DNA of 64,000 nucleotides from Asanoa sp. WMMD1127 (GCF_029626225.1 NZ_JARUBP010000001.1:7068001-7132000); one strand, 5' to 3'; shown: positions 8,762 to 16,992, counted from the first letter of the stretch. The notes: generated by a model not told the origin, from the sequence alone. Numbers and translations: made by a program.

Positions 8762-9672
8762 CCCAACTGGTTCTCCTGCTGCTGCTCGCCGGGCTCGGCC
8801 CGGTGCTGGTGGCCGAGGCGCTGCTGGCCCGCCACGAGGTGCTGACCTATGCGACCGGCTGGCGGACGATCAGCACGGCGCTGCCCAGGGGCATGCCCTA
8901 CGCGCGCGGGGCCGACCCGGATCGGCCACCGGACGCGTACCTCGTCTATCTGGACGGCATCGGTAAGCGCCACCACCGGGACACCCGCGACGGTGGCCGG
9001 CTGGTCAAGGCGCTGATCGCGCGGGCGCCGGAGCTGCGGGTGCTGGGTCAGGTGCAGCCGTACTCGCCGCTGGCGTACGCCCTGTCCGAGAGTCGAGTGT
9101 GGACCTGGCTGCGCCGGCGGTTCGGGCTGCTGCTGTTCCTGCACAACGTGATGCAGATCTTCATCGCGGCCGACCGCCGCTACCGCCCGCTCTACAACCG
9201 CGCGGTCGGCGGCCAGATCGCCGGGCAGCTCCGCCTCGCCGGCTACGAGCCCGGCAGCGGCATCCCGGTCGTGCTGCTCAGCTACAGCGGCGGCGCGCAG
9301 GTCGCCACCGGCGCGGCCGGCGAGCTGTGGGCCCGGCTGCGCTGCCCGCTCACCCTGGTCACGCTCGGCGGTTTCCACAGCGGCGCCAACGACCTCACCC
9401 ACGCCGAGCGCCTCTGGCGGCTCACCAGTCGCGATGACCGGATCGAACGGCTGGGCGCCTGGCTCTTCCCGCAGCGTTGGCGTTGTTCGCGCCGGAGCCC
9501 CTGGAACCGGGCCGACCGGGCGGGGAAGATCACCACGGTCCCGCTCGATCCGGCCACCCACGTGGGCCCCCGCAGCTACATCAGCCCGGCCGCGACCCGG
9601 CCCGACGGCCGCACCCACCTCGACCACACCGCCGACACCGTGATCGCGCTCATTCGCGCCCGGGGCCGGTAG
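8758..9672 (+). CDS. membrane-anchored alpha/beta hydrolase-like protein
   Basis: 304-residue protein with an N-terminal hydrophobic segment (MTQLVLLLLLAGLGPVLVAE) and a second one near residues 120-138 (LLLFLHNVMQIFIAA). The central motif VLLSYSGGAQVATGAAG resembles the nucleophile elbow of lipases and other alpha/beta hydrolases (G/S-x-S-x-G); downstream come VTLGGFHSGANDLTHAERLW and a C-terminal HLDHTADTV. A Ser-Asp-His triad is plausible but not certain. It is the last gene of the AKR-glycosyltransferase-membrane protein operon, overlapping the previous gene by four bases. A lipid or ester substrate at the membrane is a reasonable guess. Confidence 0.65.
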   Translation: MTQLVLLLLLAGLGPVLVAEALLARHEVLTYATGWRTISTALPRGMPYARGADPDRPPDAYLVYLDGIGKRHHRDTRDGGRLVKALIARAPELRVLGQVQPYSPLAYALSESRVWTWLRRRFGLLLFLHNVMQIFIAADRRYRPLYNRAVGGQIAGQLRLAGYEPGSGIPVVLLSYSGGAQVATGAAGELWARLRCPLTLVTLGGFHSGANDLTHAERLWRLTSRDDRIERLGAWLFPQRWRCSRRSPWNRADRAGKITTVPLDPATHVGPRSYISPAATRPDGRTHLDHTADTVIALIRARGR

Positions 9673-9692
9673 CGCGCCTCCATACTGGGAAA

Positions 9693-10154
9693 ATGCGCGC
9701 GCCGGAGGACGACCTCGCTGCCCTGGGCTCGGTGGCCGCACGCTACGGCCTCGCCACGGTGTTCCTGTGGGTCGGCGGGCTCAAGTTCAAGGACTACGAG
9801 ATCGCCAACGCGGAGCCGCTCGTCACCAACAGCCCCCTCACCTCGCGGCTGCGGGCCAGGCTCGGCGCACGGCGGCTCGGCAAGCTCGTCGGGACCTCGC
9901 AGCTGGCGCTGGGCGCGCTGATCGCCATCGGACCCCTGGCGCCCCGCGTCTCCGCACTCGGCAGCCTCGGCGCGGCGGGCATGATGGTCGGCACGCTCAG
10001 TTTCCTGGTCACCACCCCGGAGGCCTGGCGGGAGGGGCACGGCGCGCCGCAGCTGTCGGTGCTGGGCGAGGCCCTGCTCAAGGACAGCGTCCTGCTCGGC
10101 GCCGCCCTGCTGATGGCCGCCGAGTCGCTGCGGGCGGCGCGTCCGTACTTCTGA
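9693..10154 (+). CDS. DUF417/YkgB-like membrane protein
   Basis: 153-residue membrane protein of the DUF417 (YkgB) type within the DoxX-like superfamily. The first helix has the family pattern TVFLWVGGLKFKDYEIANAE followed by PLVTNSPL; three further membrane helices follow (GALIAIGPL, GAAGMMVGTLSFLVT, and a C-terminal VLLGAALLMA). ATG 20 bases after the preceding hydrolase stop with only a weak purine-rich site (GGGAAA), so it may belong to the same transcript. Family members are often induced by oxidative or chlorine stress, but no precise function is established. A related protein is encoded at 39611-40096. Confidence 0.75.
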   Translation: MRAPEDDLAALGSVAARYGLATVFLWVGGLKFKDYEIANAEPLVTNSPLTSRLRARLGARRLGKLVGTSQLALGALIAIGPLAPRVSALGSLGAAGMMVGTLSFLVTTPEAWREGHGAPQLSVLGEALLKDSVLLGAALLMAAESLRAARPYF

Positions 10155-10188
10155 TAGCGAGAGTTCCGGCGTCGGCGGAGTTTTCCGT

Positions 10189-10230
10189 GGTCGGTTTCGG
10201 GCTAGTACGGGCCCGATCTTGTCACCGACC
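10189..10230. other. imperfect stem-loop between the DUF417 and FG-GAP genes
   Basis: Nested inverted repeats: outer arms GGTCGGT (10189-10195) and ACCGACC (10224-10230), inner arms TCGGGC (10197-10202) and GCCCGA (10211-10216) with an 8-base loop. It lies 35 bases after one stop and 14 bases before the next start. It could be a weak terminator or a leader structure; there is no U-rich tail. Confidence 0.35.
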
Positions 10231-10243
10231 GATCGGAGTCGAC

Positions 10244-11431
10244 GTGAATCGTTACGGGGCATGGCGGGCGACCGCGGTGGTCGCGGCCGTGGTGACGGGC
10301 GTCGCCGCGTTACCCGCCATGGCGAGCGCGGCCACCTTCTACCAACTGCGCTATCTCGACACCGGACCGCACACCGACAGCGTCGCGGCCGCCGACGTGA
10401 CCGGCGACGGCCGGCCGGACATCGTGGTCGGTGTCGGCGCGGCGAGCAACGAGGAAACCAGTTCACTCCTGGTCTACGCGCAGCAGCCGAACCTGGGGTA
10501 CGGCGCTCCGCGACGGATCGTCGCGCACGGCGGCTGGGGACTCGACGTGCGGGTCGCCGTCGGGGACATCGACGGCGACGGCCGCACCGACGCGGCGCTG
10601 GCCACGCCGGCCGGCGTCGACGTGTTCCACCAGCGGGCCGGGCAGCTGACCGACCCGACGCTGGTTGCGGCCGGCCACCCCGCGGCCGACGTCGCGCTGT
10701 CCGATGTGGACGGCGATCGGCGCACCGACCTGGTGGTGTCCCGCATGCCCGGCACGGTCGCCGTTCACCGGCAGACCGCCTCCGGCGCCTTCGGCGCGCC
10801 GGTGACGCTGACGGGTCCCGACGCCGGTTCGGTGCCGGGGCAGCAGGTGTTCGCGGCCGATTTCAACGGTGACGGTCGGCCCGACGTCGCCCAGGTCACC
10901 GGCGCGGGCGCCTGGGTCCGGACTCAGCTGACGGGCGGCTCGTTCGCGGCGGCCACCAGCCACCTGGTGGCGCCGAACGCCGACGGTTACCGGTGGCCGG
11001 TCGGCGGTGCGGCCGTCGGCGACGTGACCGGCGACGGCCGCACCGACCTGGTGCTGGCGACCGACGCCAACATCTCCAACAGCAGGCTCAACGTGTTCGC
11101 GGGGCGGGCCGGTGGGTTGCCGACCGGGCCGGCGGTCGTCCCGGCGTACGACGGGGCCACCAGCTTGGCGGTCGGCGACATGACGGGCGACGGCCGCAAC
11201 GACGTCGTGGCGGCCCACTCCGGGTGGAAGACGGTGAGCGTCACGCCACAGCTCGCGGACGGCACGCTCGGCGTCTACCGCCGGGTGCCCGTGACCAACA
11301 CCGTGCGGGCCGTGGACGGCGTCGCCGTCGCCTACCTCAACGGTGACGGGCGGCGCGACATCGTCAGCATCGGGTACGAGGCCGTGGCGGTGCTCACCAC
11401 GGTCAGCGGATCACCCGGGGGCAGCGCGTAG
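10244..11431 (+). CDS. secreted FG-GAP/VCBS repeat protein
   Basis: 395-residue secreted protein. A signal peptide covers about the first 28 residues (ending PAMASAATF). The rest is seven FG-GAP-type units, each with a calcium-binding loop of the form D-x-(T/N/D)-G-D-G-R-x-D: DVTGDGRPDIV, DIDGDGRTDAA, DVDGDRRTDLV, DFNGDGRPDVA, DVTGDGRTDLV, DMTGDGRNDVV and YLNGDGRRDIV. The repeats would form a beta-propeller like integrin alpha or VCBS lectin-like propellers. No catalytic domain is attached, so a binding or surface role is likely. GTG start with GGAG five bases upstream. A strong hairpin follows the stop. Confidence 0.85.
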   Translation: MNRYGAWRATAVVAAVVTGVAALPAMASAATFYQLRYLDTGPHTDSVAAADVTGDGRPDIVVGVGAASNEETSSLLVYAQQPNLGYGAPRRIVAHGGWGLDVRVAVGDIDGDGRTDAALATPAGVDVFHQRAGQLTDPTLVAAGHPAADVALSDVDGDRRTDLVVSRMPGTVAVHRQTASGAFGAPVTLTGPDAGSVPGQQVFAADFNGDGRPDVAQVTGAGAWVRTQLTGGSFAAATSHLVAPNADGYRWPVGGAAVGDVTGDGRTDLVLATDANISNSRLNVFAGRAGGLPTGPAVVPAYDGATSLAVGDMTGDGRNDVVAAHSGWKTVSVTPQLADGTLGVYRRVPVTNTVRAVDGVAVAYLNGDGRRDIVSIGYEAVAVLTTVSGSPGGSA

Positions 11432-11440
11432 CGCGACGGC

Positions 11441-11467
11441 GGGCCGGCCCGGACTCCGGGCCGGCCC
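11441..11467. terminator. perfect 12-bp GC hairpin, probable terminator
   Basis: Arms GGGCCGGCCCGG (11441-11452) and CCGGGCCGGCCC (11456-11467) pair perfectly around the loop ACT, ten bases after the FG-GAP gene stop and 14 bases before the next GTG. There is no T-run, which is usual for actinobacterial hairpin terminators. It separates two genes that run in the same direction. Confidence 0.65.
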
Positions 11468-11480
11468 GTATCCTGCTCGG

Positions 11481-12191
11481 GTGGCACTGCGGTTCGAGAA
11501 CCGCGGGTCCGACTCGCCGTGGATCGATGAGGTCTGGACCTGCACCAGCGGACGCGTGACCGAGATGACCTCGGTAGCGGCGGTGCGCTGGGGACTGGTG
11601 TTCCACGAGCAGGACGGCAAGGCGTACGCCAGCATCACCGGCCCGGAGACCCGGGCCGGCACCGCGCCCGTGCCCGAGGGCGCGACCTTCCTCGGCATCG
11701 ACTTCGCGATCGGCACGTCGCTGCGGGCCCTGCCGACGCCGGATCTGGTCGACGGCGGCGTGGTGCTGCCCGACGCCACCCGCCGGGCCTTCTGGCTCGA
11801 CGGCGTCCGCTGGGAGACACCGGGCCCCGACGACGTCGAGGCCCTGGTCGCACGGCTCGTCAGGGCCGGCGTCGTGGTGCGCGACCCGCTGGTCGCCGAG
11901 GTGCGCCGGGGGCACCGGCCGGAGGTGTCGCCCCGCACGGTCGAGCGCCGGTTCCGCGCCGCCGTCGGGCTCACCCAGGGCGCCGTGCGACAGATCGAAC
12001 GGGCCCGGGACGCCTCGACGCGGCTGGCGGCCGGCACGCCGGTCGCCGACGTGGTCAACGGGCTCGACTTCTTCGACGAGCCCCACCTGATCCGGGCGCT
12101 GCGCCGCTTCGTCGGGCGCACGCCCCGCCAGCTCCGCGCGGGGGCCGGCGGGGCCATCTCGCTGGCGCTCGATCAGCCGACCACGTCGTAG
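11481..12191 (+). CDS. AraC-type helix-turn-helix protein
   Basis: 236-residue protein. The N-terminal 130 residues (ALRFENRGSDSPWIDEVW, then EMTSVAAVRWGLVF) look like an AraC-family sensor domain of the DUF6597 type. The C-terminus is an AraC-like double helix-turn-helix: VSPRTVERRFRAAVGLTQGA then VVNGLDFFDEPHLIRALRRF and a terminal GRTPRQLR. GTG start soon after the hairpin terminator. Its 3' end overlaps the convergent downstream gene by 19 bases. Such regulators often control nearby dihydrofolate-reductase-like or glyoxalase genes, which fits the next gene; the ligand is unknown. Confidence 0.82.
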   Translation: MALRFENRGSDSPWIDEVWTCTSGRVTEMTSVAAVRWGLVFHEQDGKAYASITGPETRAGTAPVPEGATFLGIDFAIGTSLRALPTPDLVDGGVVLPDATRRAFWLDGVRWETPGPDDVEALVARLVRAGVVVRDPLVAEVRRGHRPEVSPRTVERRFRAAVGLTQGAVRQIERARDASTRLAAGTPVADVVNGLDFFDEPHLIRALRRFVGRTPRQLRAGAGGAISLALDQPTTS

Positions 12192-12751
12192 ATCAGCTTG
12201 ACGATGCCGTTCGGGTAGGCGGCCGACTCCCGCAGGCTCAGCCGCTGCTTGTCCTTGTCGGCGGTGCTGAAGATGCTCTTGCCCGCGCCCAGCAGCACCG
12301 GGTAGACGAGCAGGTTGTAGCGGTCGATGAGACCCGCGTCGGCCAGCCGCCGGGCCAGCTCCGCGCTGCCGTGGATGAAGATCGCACCGCCCTCGCCCTC
12401 CTTGAGCTTGGCGACGTCGTCGGTGGAGCGCAGGATCGTGGTCGGGCCCCAGCCGTCGACGAGCGCGTCGTCCGCCAGCGAGGTCGACAGCACGTACTTG
12501 GGCAGCTCCTTGTAGGCGGCGTGGTCCTCGGAGTCGCGCCAGACCGGGGCGAAGATCTCGTAGCTGCGGCGGCCGAACAGGAGCGCCGTGGTGTCCGCGA
12601 GCTCCTCGCCCTTGAGCGCGAACGCCTCCGGCAGGAACTCGATGTCCTTGACGACCCAGCCGCCGCTGCGGTGCTCCTCCCCCGGCCCGCTGCCGGGCGA
12701 GTCCACGACACCGTCGAGCGACATGAAGCCGGTGTAGACCAAGTCACGCAT
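12173..12751 (-). CDS. dihydrofolate reductase family protein (RibD C-terminal-like)
   Basis: 192-residue protein of the RibD_C/DHFR fold. Family markers are the N-terminal TGFMSLDGVVDSPG, the ALLFGRRSYEIFAPVW segment, IFIHGSAELARRLADAGLID and the closing PVLLGAGKSIF. These proteins bind NADPH; most actinobacterial copies have unknown substrates and are not true folate enzymes. Start: ATG at 12751 with GAGGAG ten bases upstream is preferred to a GTG 24 bases earlier. Convergent with the AraC-type gene. Another DHFR-like protein is encoded at 38900-39457. Confidence 0.85.
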   Translation of the reverse strand: MRDLVYTGFMSLDGVVDSPGSGPGEEHRSGGWVVKDIEFLPEAFALKGEELADTTALLFGRRSYEIFAPVWRDSEDHAAYKELPKYVLSTSLADDALVDGWGPTTILRSTDDVAKLKEGEGGAIFIHGSAELARRLADAGLIDRYNLLVYPVLLGAGKSIFSTADKDKQRLSLRESAAYPNGIVKLIYDVVG

Positions 12752-12793
12752 CTGCTGTTCTCTCCTCGTGGTCACCTGAGCGCTGGACCCATG

Positions 12794-13795
12794 CTAGGAA
12801 GAGCCGGCCGGCGCGGTCTTGTACGGAAACGACAGCACCTCCATCGCGTGCCGTTCCCGTGCGGCGAGGTCGGCGAGGATCGCGCCGGCCCGCTCCAGCG
12901 GCCGCGGGTCACCGGTCTCGCCGGCGGCCGCGACGAGTCCGGCCACCTCTGTCCACATGGGAGCTATCTCGGCGAACAGCCGATGGCCTTCACGGATTTG
13001 GTCGTCGTCTGTAATGGTCGCGCACTCGGCGAGGAAGTCGCGGTACATGGCGCGGAAGAGGGCGCCACCGGTGCCGCCGCGTTCCATCAGCGTGGCCGCG
13101 AGCGGGAGGTCCCGGTCCGGGTCGGTGGCGCGGTCGAGCCAGCGCGGCACCTGCCGGGCGGCCTTCGCGATGCCGCGGTGGCCGAGGTTGGCGATGGGCG
13201 GGTGGAGGAACGTCCGCGCGTTGTTCGTGATCGCCGCCCGGACCGCCGCGCCGAGGTCGGGTTTCCCGGCCGGCCCGGCGATCGTGTAGGAGCGGTGGCG
13301 GGCGGTCATCGGCCCACGCTCGGCGCGGGCGCGGGCGAGGCTGGCGAGCGTGGTGGTGACGGCGCCGCCCTGCTGGTCCGTGTCGACCAGGTGGGCGTGC
13401 GTGTCGTCGTACCCCCGCATGGCGACGGTGTGTCCCCCGAAGTGGACCTTGGTGGTGAAGTAGTCGAGGTGGTAGGAGTCGAGCTGCAGGCCCACGGGAC
13501 GGCCGGCGTCGAGCGCGGTGACCACGTCCTGCCAGGCCTTGCGCGGTGAGGCGGTCTCCCGCACATCGAGCCGCAGCCCCAGCCGGTCGGCCACGGTCCG
13601 CGTGATCTCGAATGGCTTGCTGCGGCCGCCGAGGAACGGGACGGCCATGCCCTTGGCGTCCCAGTAGACGAAGCCCAGCCCCTCCCCCAGCCCGAACAGC
13701 ATGGGCTCGGACAGCTCCAGACCCGCGTGCCGCAACAGCACACCGACCGTCGTGGTCTCGCAATGCTGGCCGATCACACACCTCCGCGCTTGCAT
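12794..13795 (-). CDS. BtrH N-terminal domain protein (cysteine peptidase/acyltransferase-like, DUF4872)
   Basis: 333-residue protein resembling the N-terminal domain of butirosin protein BtrH, plus a DUF4872-like C-terminal part. The N-terminus has the typical QHCETTTVGVLLRHAGLELS with a possible nucleophilic Cys, then MLFGLGEGLGFVYW; the His/Asp region is HFGGHTVAMRGYDDTHAHLV. BtrH moves an acyl group from a carrier protein onto an antibiotic precursor; most relatives are uncharacterised. The ATG at 13795 has little ribosome site; a GTG six codons later sits three bases after GGAGG, so either start is possible. The gene diverges from a MerR-type promoter, whose -35 overlaps this start codon, hinting at shared control. 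Confidence 0.72.
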   Translation of the reverse strand: MQARRCVIGQHCETTTVGVLLRHAGLELSEPMLFGLGEGLGFVYWDAKGMAVPFLGGRSKPFEITRTVADRLGLRLDVRETASPRKAWQDVVTALDAGRPVGLQLDSYHLDYFTTKVHFGGHTVAMRGYDDTHAHLVDTDQQGGAVTTTLASLARARAERGPMTARHRSYTIAGPAGKPDLGAAVRAAITNNARTFLHPPIANLGHRGIAKAARQVPRWLDRATDPDRDLPLAATLMERGGTGGALFRAMYRDFLAECATITDDDQIREGHRLFAEIAPMWTEVAGLVAAAGETGDPRPLERAGAILADLAARERHAMEVLSFPYKTAPAGSS

Positions 13796-13821
13796 TCCGT
13801 ACCCAGGTACGGGTTTAGCGT
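13790..13821 (+). promoter_or_regulatory. MerR-type stretched promoter with 16-bp palindrome
   Basis: A -35-like TTGCAT (13790-13795) and a -10-like TTAGCG/TAGCGT (13815-13821) are separated by 19-20 bases. The spacer holds the perfect palindrome CCGTACC-CA-GGTACGG (13797-13812). A palindrome centred in an overlong spacer is the established hallmark of promoters activated by MerR-family regulators through DNA distortion. The regulator encoded at 14179-14580, two genes into this transcript, is the obvious candidate. The -35 overlaps the start codon of the divergent BtrH-like gene. Confidence 0.75.
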
Positions 13822-13858
13822 TGGTGGTGTGGCCGAACCCGTTGATCGGAGCCTAGTC

Positions 13859-14182
13859 ATGTCGTTCGTCGTGCCGGATGCCTGCACACTGCCGACCGCC
13901 GCACAGCCGCTGCGGGTGGCGGAGTTCCGGTCGCTGTTCGCCCGCGCCGCCGAGTCGGTGGAGCGGGTCGACGGCCGGCACCTCCGCATCCGTCTGCGCG
14001 GCGAGCCGGGCCTGGCGGACGCGGTGCGCGACCTGGCGGCGCGCGAGAACGACTGCTGCGCCTTCTTCACCTTCGCGGTGACGACCGACGATTCGGCGGT
14101 GCTGCTGGACGCCAAGGTGCCGGCGGCGTATGCCGAGGTGCTCGACGGCCTGGCCCGGCTGGCGGAAGTGGAGTCGGCATGA
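13859..14182 (+). CDS. small cytoplasmic protein with a DCC motif, coupled to merR
   Basis: 107-residue soluble protein. Central part: RHLRIRLRGEPGLADAVRDL followed by AARENDCCAFFTFAVTTDD; the vicinal Cys pair in NDCC suggests metal or thiol chemistry. No membrane segment and no signal peptide. The ATG has GGAG seven bases upstream, and the stop overlaps the MerR start (ATGA), so the two proteins are made together from the MerR-type promoter. I have the impression of similar CC-F proteins beside actinobacterial metal-responsive MerR genes, but I cannot name the family. A role in metal binding or delivery to the regulator is inference. Confidence 0.72.
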   Translation: MSFVVPDACTLPTAAQPLRVAEFRSLFARAAESVERVDGRHLRIRLRGEPGLADAVRDLAARENDCCAFFTFAVTTDDSAVLLDAKVPAAYAEVLDGLARLAEVESA

Positions 14183-14580
14183 CCGGGTTGCGGACCGGCG
14201 AGGTCGCCGAACGGGCCGGGGTCAACGTCGAGACGCTGCGCTACTACGAGCGGCGGGGGTTGATCGCCGAGCCGGCGCGCAGCATCGGCGGGCACCGCGC
14301 GTACCCGCCGGAGACGGTCACCCTGCTGACCGTCATCAAGGCCGCCCAAGGGCTCGGCTTCACCCTGGACGAGGTCGCCGACCTGTTGGCGACCAGGCGG
14401 CGGCACCGTCCACCGGACCTCCAGGCCCGCGCTCGGGCGAAGTTGGCCGAGGTCCGCGGAAAGATCGACGACCTCCAGGCGATCGCCGGCCGCCTCGAGG
14501 AAATCGTCGCCGCCGAATGCGACAGCCTCACCGACTGCAGATGCCCCACCCCCATCGTGCCGGCGTCGCCGTACCGTTGA
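14179..14580 (+). CDS. MerR family regulator, metal/thiol-sensing type
   Basis: 133-residue MerR regulator. The winged-helix domain is typical (LRTGEVAERAGVNVETLRYY then ERRGLIAEPARSIGGHRAYP), followed by the long dimerisation helix. The C-terminal effector segment AAECDSLTDCRCPTP has three Cys (114, 120, 122), like the Cys-rich loops of heavy-metal sensors such as MerR, CueR and ZntR. The Cys equivalent to Cys82 of mercury MerR, which completes the Hg site, is not seen, so the inducer may be another metal or a thiol-reactive compound. It is coupled to the upstream DCC protein and probably acts at the palindromic promoter at 13790-13821. Confidence 0.88.
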   Translation: MTGLRTGEVAERAGVNVETLRYYERRGLIAEPARSIGGHRAYPPETVTLLTVIKAAQGLGFTLDEVADLLATRRRHRPPDLQARARAKLAEVRGKIDDLQAIAGRLEEIVAAECDSLTDCRCPTPIVPASPYR

Positions 14581-14583
14581 GGT

Positions 14584-15465
14584 GTGCCTGATCTCGGTCG
14601 TGAGCTGACGTTCGGTTACTTCCTCGTGCCCAACGCCGCGGATCCGTTGTTGGCCACCGCGCGCGAGGTCGAGGAGCGCGGGCTCGACTGGATCGGGGTG
14701 CAGGACCATCCCTACCAGCGCCGCTACGTCGACACGTTCGTGCTCATGAGCGCGATCGCCGCGGCCACCCTCCGGGTCGGCGTCTTTCCCGACGTCGCCA
14801 ACCTGCCGCTGCGGCCGCCCGCGGTGCTGGCCAAGTCGGCCGCCAGCATCGACCTGCTCAGCGGCGGCCGGTTCGAGCTCGGCCTCGGCGCGGGAGCGTT
14901 CTGGGACGCCATCGAGGCGTACGGGGGTCCGCGCCGCGCGCCGGGCGAGTCGCTCGACGCGCTCGAGGAGGCGATCGCGGTCATCCGGCTGGTCTGGAGC
15001 GGCCAGCGCAACCTGCGCTTCGAAGGCCGCCACTACCGGTTGGCGGGCGCGCACTCGGGTCCTGTGCCGGCGCACGACATCGGCATCTGGCTCGGCGTCT
15101 ACGGCCCCCGGGCGCTCACCCTGGCCGGCCGGCTCGCCGACGGCTGGGTGCCCTCGCTGCGCGGCGACATCGCCCCGATCGCGGCGGCGGCGGCCCGGCT
15201 CGACGACGCCGCGCGGGCGGCCGGGCGCGATCCGGCCGCCATCCGCCGCGTCCTCAACATCAACGGCCGGATCACCACGGGTACGCGCGCGGGGCTGCTC
15301 GACGGCCCCGTCGACCAGTGGGTCGACGAGCTGACGGACCTCGCCCTCGCGTACGGGTTCGACACGTTCCTGTTCTGGGGCGAGGGTCCCGACCAGCTCC
15401 CCCGCTTCGCCGAGGAGGTCGCGCCGGCGGTCCGCGCCCAGGTCACCGCCGAACGCGGTGCGTGA
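14584..15465 (+). CDS. LLM-class (F420-dependent) oxidoreductase
   Basis: 293-residue luciferase-like TIM-barrel oxidoreductase. Family features: FGYFLVPNAADPLLATAREV, GLDWIGVQDHPYQRRYVDTF, the LRVGVFPDVANLPLRPPAVLAKS stretch and SGGRFELGLGAGAFWDAIEA. In actinobacteria this group mostly uses F420, sometimes FMN; the cofactor is inferred from family and host. GTG start three bases after the merR stop, with poor Shine-Dalgarno, so expression may depend on read-through from the merR transcript. The substrate is not predictable. Confidence 0.87.
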   Translation: MPDLGRELTFGYFLVPNAADPLLATAREVEERGLDWIGVQDHPYQRRYVDTFVLMSAIAAATLRVGVFPDVANLPLRPPAVLAKSAASIDLLSGGRFELGLGAGAFWDAIEAYGGPRRAPGESLDALEEAIAVIRLVWSGQRNLRFEGRHYRLAGAHSGPVPAHDIGIWLGVYGPRALTLAGRLADGWVPSLRGDIAPIAAAAARLDDAARAAGRDPAAIRRVLNINGRITTGTRAGLLDGPVDQWVDELTDLALAYGFDTFLFWGEGPDQLPRFAEEVAPAVRAQVTAERGA

Positions 15466-15588
15466 GCCGGCCGTGGACGCCTAGCGCCGCGGCGGCCGAA
15501 TGTGTCACACCGGGTCGTCCGGTTCCGCATTTCCCGAAAGATGATCACTGCCGCGCATGGTCGGGTTCCGCGCGGGTACCCGAACCGG

Positions 15589-16986
15589 ATGTTCCACTCC
15601 GGCCTGCTCGTCAACGACCGCTACCGCCTCGACGCTCCGATCGCCGCCGGCGGCATGGGCGAGGTGTGGCGGGCGAGCGACGCCGTCCTCGGCCGCACGG
15701 TCGCCGTCAAGGTGCTGCACCGGCTGGTCGACGACAACGCCCGGGCGCGGTTCCGCAACGAGGCGCGGGCGATGGCCGCGCTGCACCACCCCGGGGTCGC
15801 CGACGTCTACGACTACGGCGAGACGGACCTGCCCGACGGGCGCCGGGCCGCGTTCATCGTCATGGCCTGCGTCGAGGGTGAGCCGCTGTCCCACCGCATC
15901 GCCGACACGGGTCGCCTCGGCGCCGCCGAGACCGCCTCGATCGTGGCGCAGACGGCGCGCGCCCTCCAGGCCGCACACGATGCCGGTGTCGTGCACCGCG
16001 ACGTGAAGCCCGGCAACCTGATCGTGGAGCCCGACGGCACGGTCGTCCTGATCGACTTCGGCGTCGCGGTGACCGCCGAGGCGGCGGGCCAGACCCGGGC
16101 GGACGAGGTGGTCGGCACGGCGCTCTACATGGCGCCCGAACAGGTCGCCAAGGGCGAGCTCACCCCCGCCACCGACGTGTACGCGCTCGGCGCGGTCGCC
16201 TACCACTGCCTCGCCGGCCGGCCGCCGTTCGAGGGCGACAACGCCGTCACGGTCGCGCTCCGCCACCTCAACGAGGAGCCGGCGCCGCTGCCGGACGACG
16301 TGCCCGCCGAGCTGCGGGAGGTCGTCGCGACCGCGATGGCGAAGGATCCGGCGCTGCGCTATCCGACAGCGGCCGCGGTGGCCGACGCGATCGAGGAGCG
16401 ACAGACGAGGACGGCCGTGCTCGCGGCGGCCCCGGCCGCCGCCGTTGCGGCCCCGCTCGCTGCTGTTGCGGGGCCGTCCCCCGCTGTCGCCGCACCGTCG
16501 GCCGCCGAAGCTCCTCCGCCGCGGCCGCGCATGTGGCTCCGCGCGGCCGGCGCGCTGGTGCTGGCGGCGGCCACCCTGCTGACCGTCCTGGCGCTCGCCG
16601 ATCCGACCGGCGTGCTGCCGTTGCCCGGCGGCGGCGACCGGGAGCCGAACCCGCCGGCGGCGACCAGCGACGCCGAGCCGGCCTCGGTGGACACCGAACC
16701 CGTCGGCGGCGAGCCCCGGCCCACCGGTCCGTCCGCCGGGGCACCGACGGCCGGGCCGACCGGCCAACCCGGCGCCACCAACCCGCCGGCCGGCACCGAC
16801 CCGGGTGGCGGCACCGGGCCCGACGACAGCGACGACCCGGCGCCGACCCCGACGGCCGAGCCGACCACGGACCCCGAGCCCACGGCCGAGCCGACCACGC
16901 AGCCCGACGAGCCGGACGAGCCGGAACCGACCCCGTCGGACGACGTCGAACCGGCCTCGTCCCCCGCCGCGGCCCAGTCCAGCTAG
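15589..16986 (+). CDS. membrane Ser/Thr protein kinase
   Basis: 465-residue Hanks-type (PknB-like) kinase. Motifs: glycine loop AAGGMGEVWRA, Lys41 in VAVKVL, catalytic HRDVKPGN (Asp138), DFG at 156-158, activation segment ending GTALYMAPEQ. The kinase domain ends near residue 275, then an Ala-rich linker, one membrane helix (GALVLAAATLLTVLALA) and an extracellular tail of about 110 residues made almost wholly of Pro, Thr, Glu, Asp and Gly. No PASTA or other sensor domain is present, so the tail is a flexible, possibly wall-spanning element. The ATG at 15589 puts nine residues before the kinase core; earlier in-frame starts (15502, 15541) cannot be excluded. Confidence 0.9.
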   Translation: MFHSGLLVNDRYRLDAPIAAGGMGEVWRASDAVLGRTVAVKVLHRLVDDNARARFRNEARAMAALHHPGVADVYDYGETDLPDGRRAAFIVMACVEGEPLSHRIADTGRLGAAETASIVAQTARALQAAHDAGVVHRDVKPGNLIVEPDGTVVLIDFGVAVTAEAAGQTRADEVVGTALYMAPEQVAKGELTPATDVYALGAVAYHCLAGRPPFEGDNAVTVALRHLNEEPAPLPDDVPAELREVVATAMAKDPALRYPTAAAVADAIEERQTRTAVLAAAPAAAVAAPLAAVAGPSPAVAAPSAAEAPPPRPRMWLRAAGALVLAAATLLTVLALADPTGVLPLPGGGDREPNPPAATSDAEPASVDTEPVGGEPRPTGPSAGAPTAGPTGQPGATNPPAGTDPGGGTGPDDSDDPAPTPTAEPTTDPEPTAEPTTQPDEPDEPEPTPSDDVEPASSPAAAQSS

Positions 16987-16992
16987 GACGGT

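Noticed and set aside
13801-13858. Small open frame upstream of the DCC protein using an earlier start (13727)
   Set aside because: It would run through the MerR-type promoter and its -10 region; the ATG at 13859 has a proper ribosome site.
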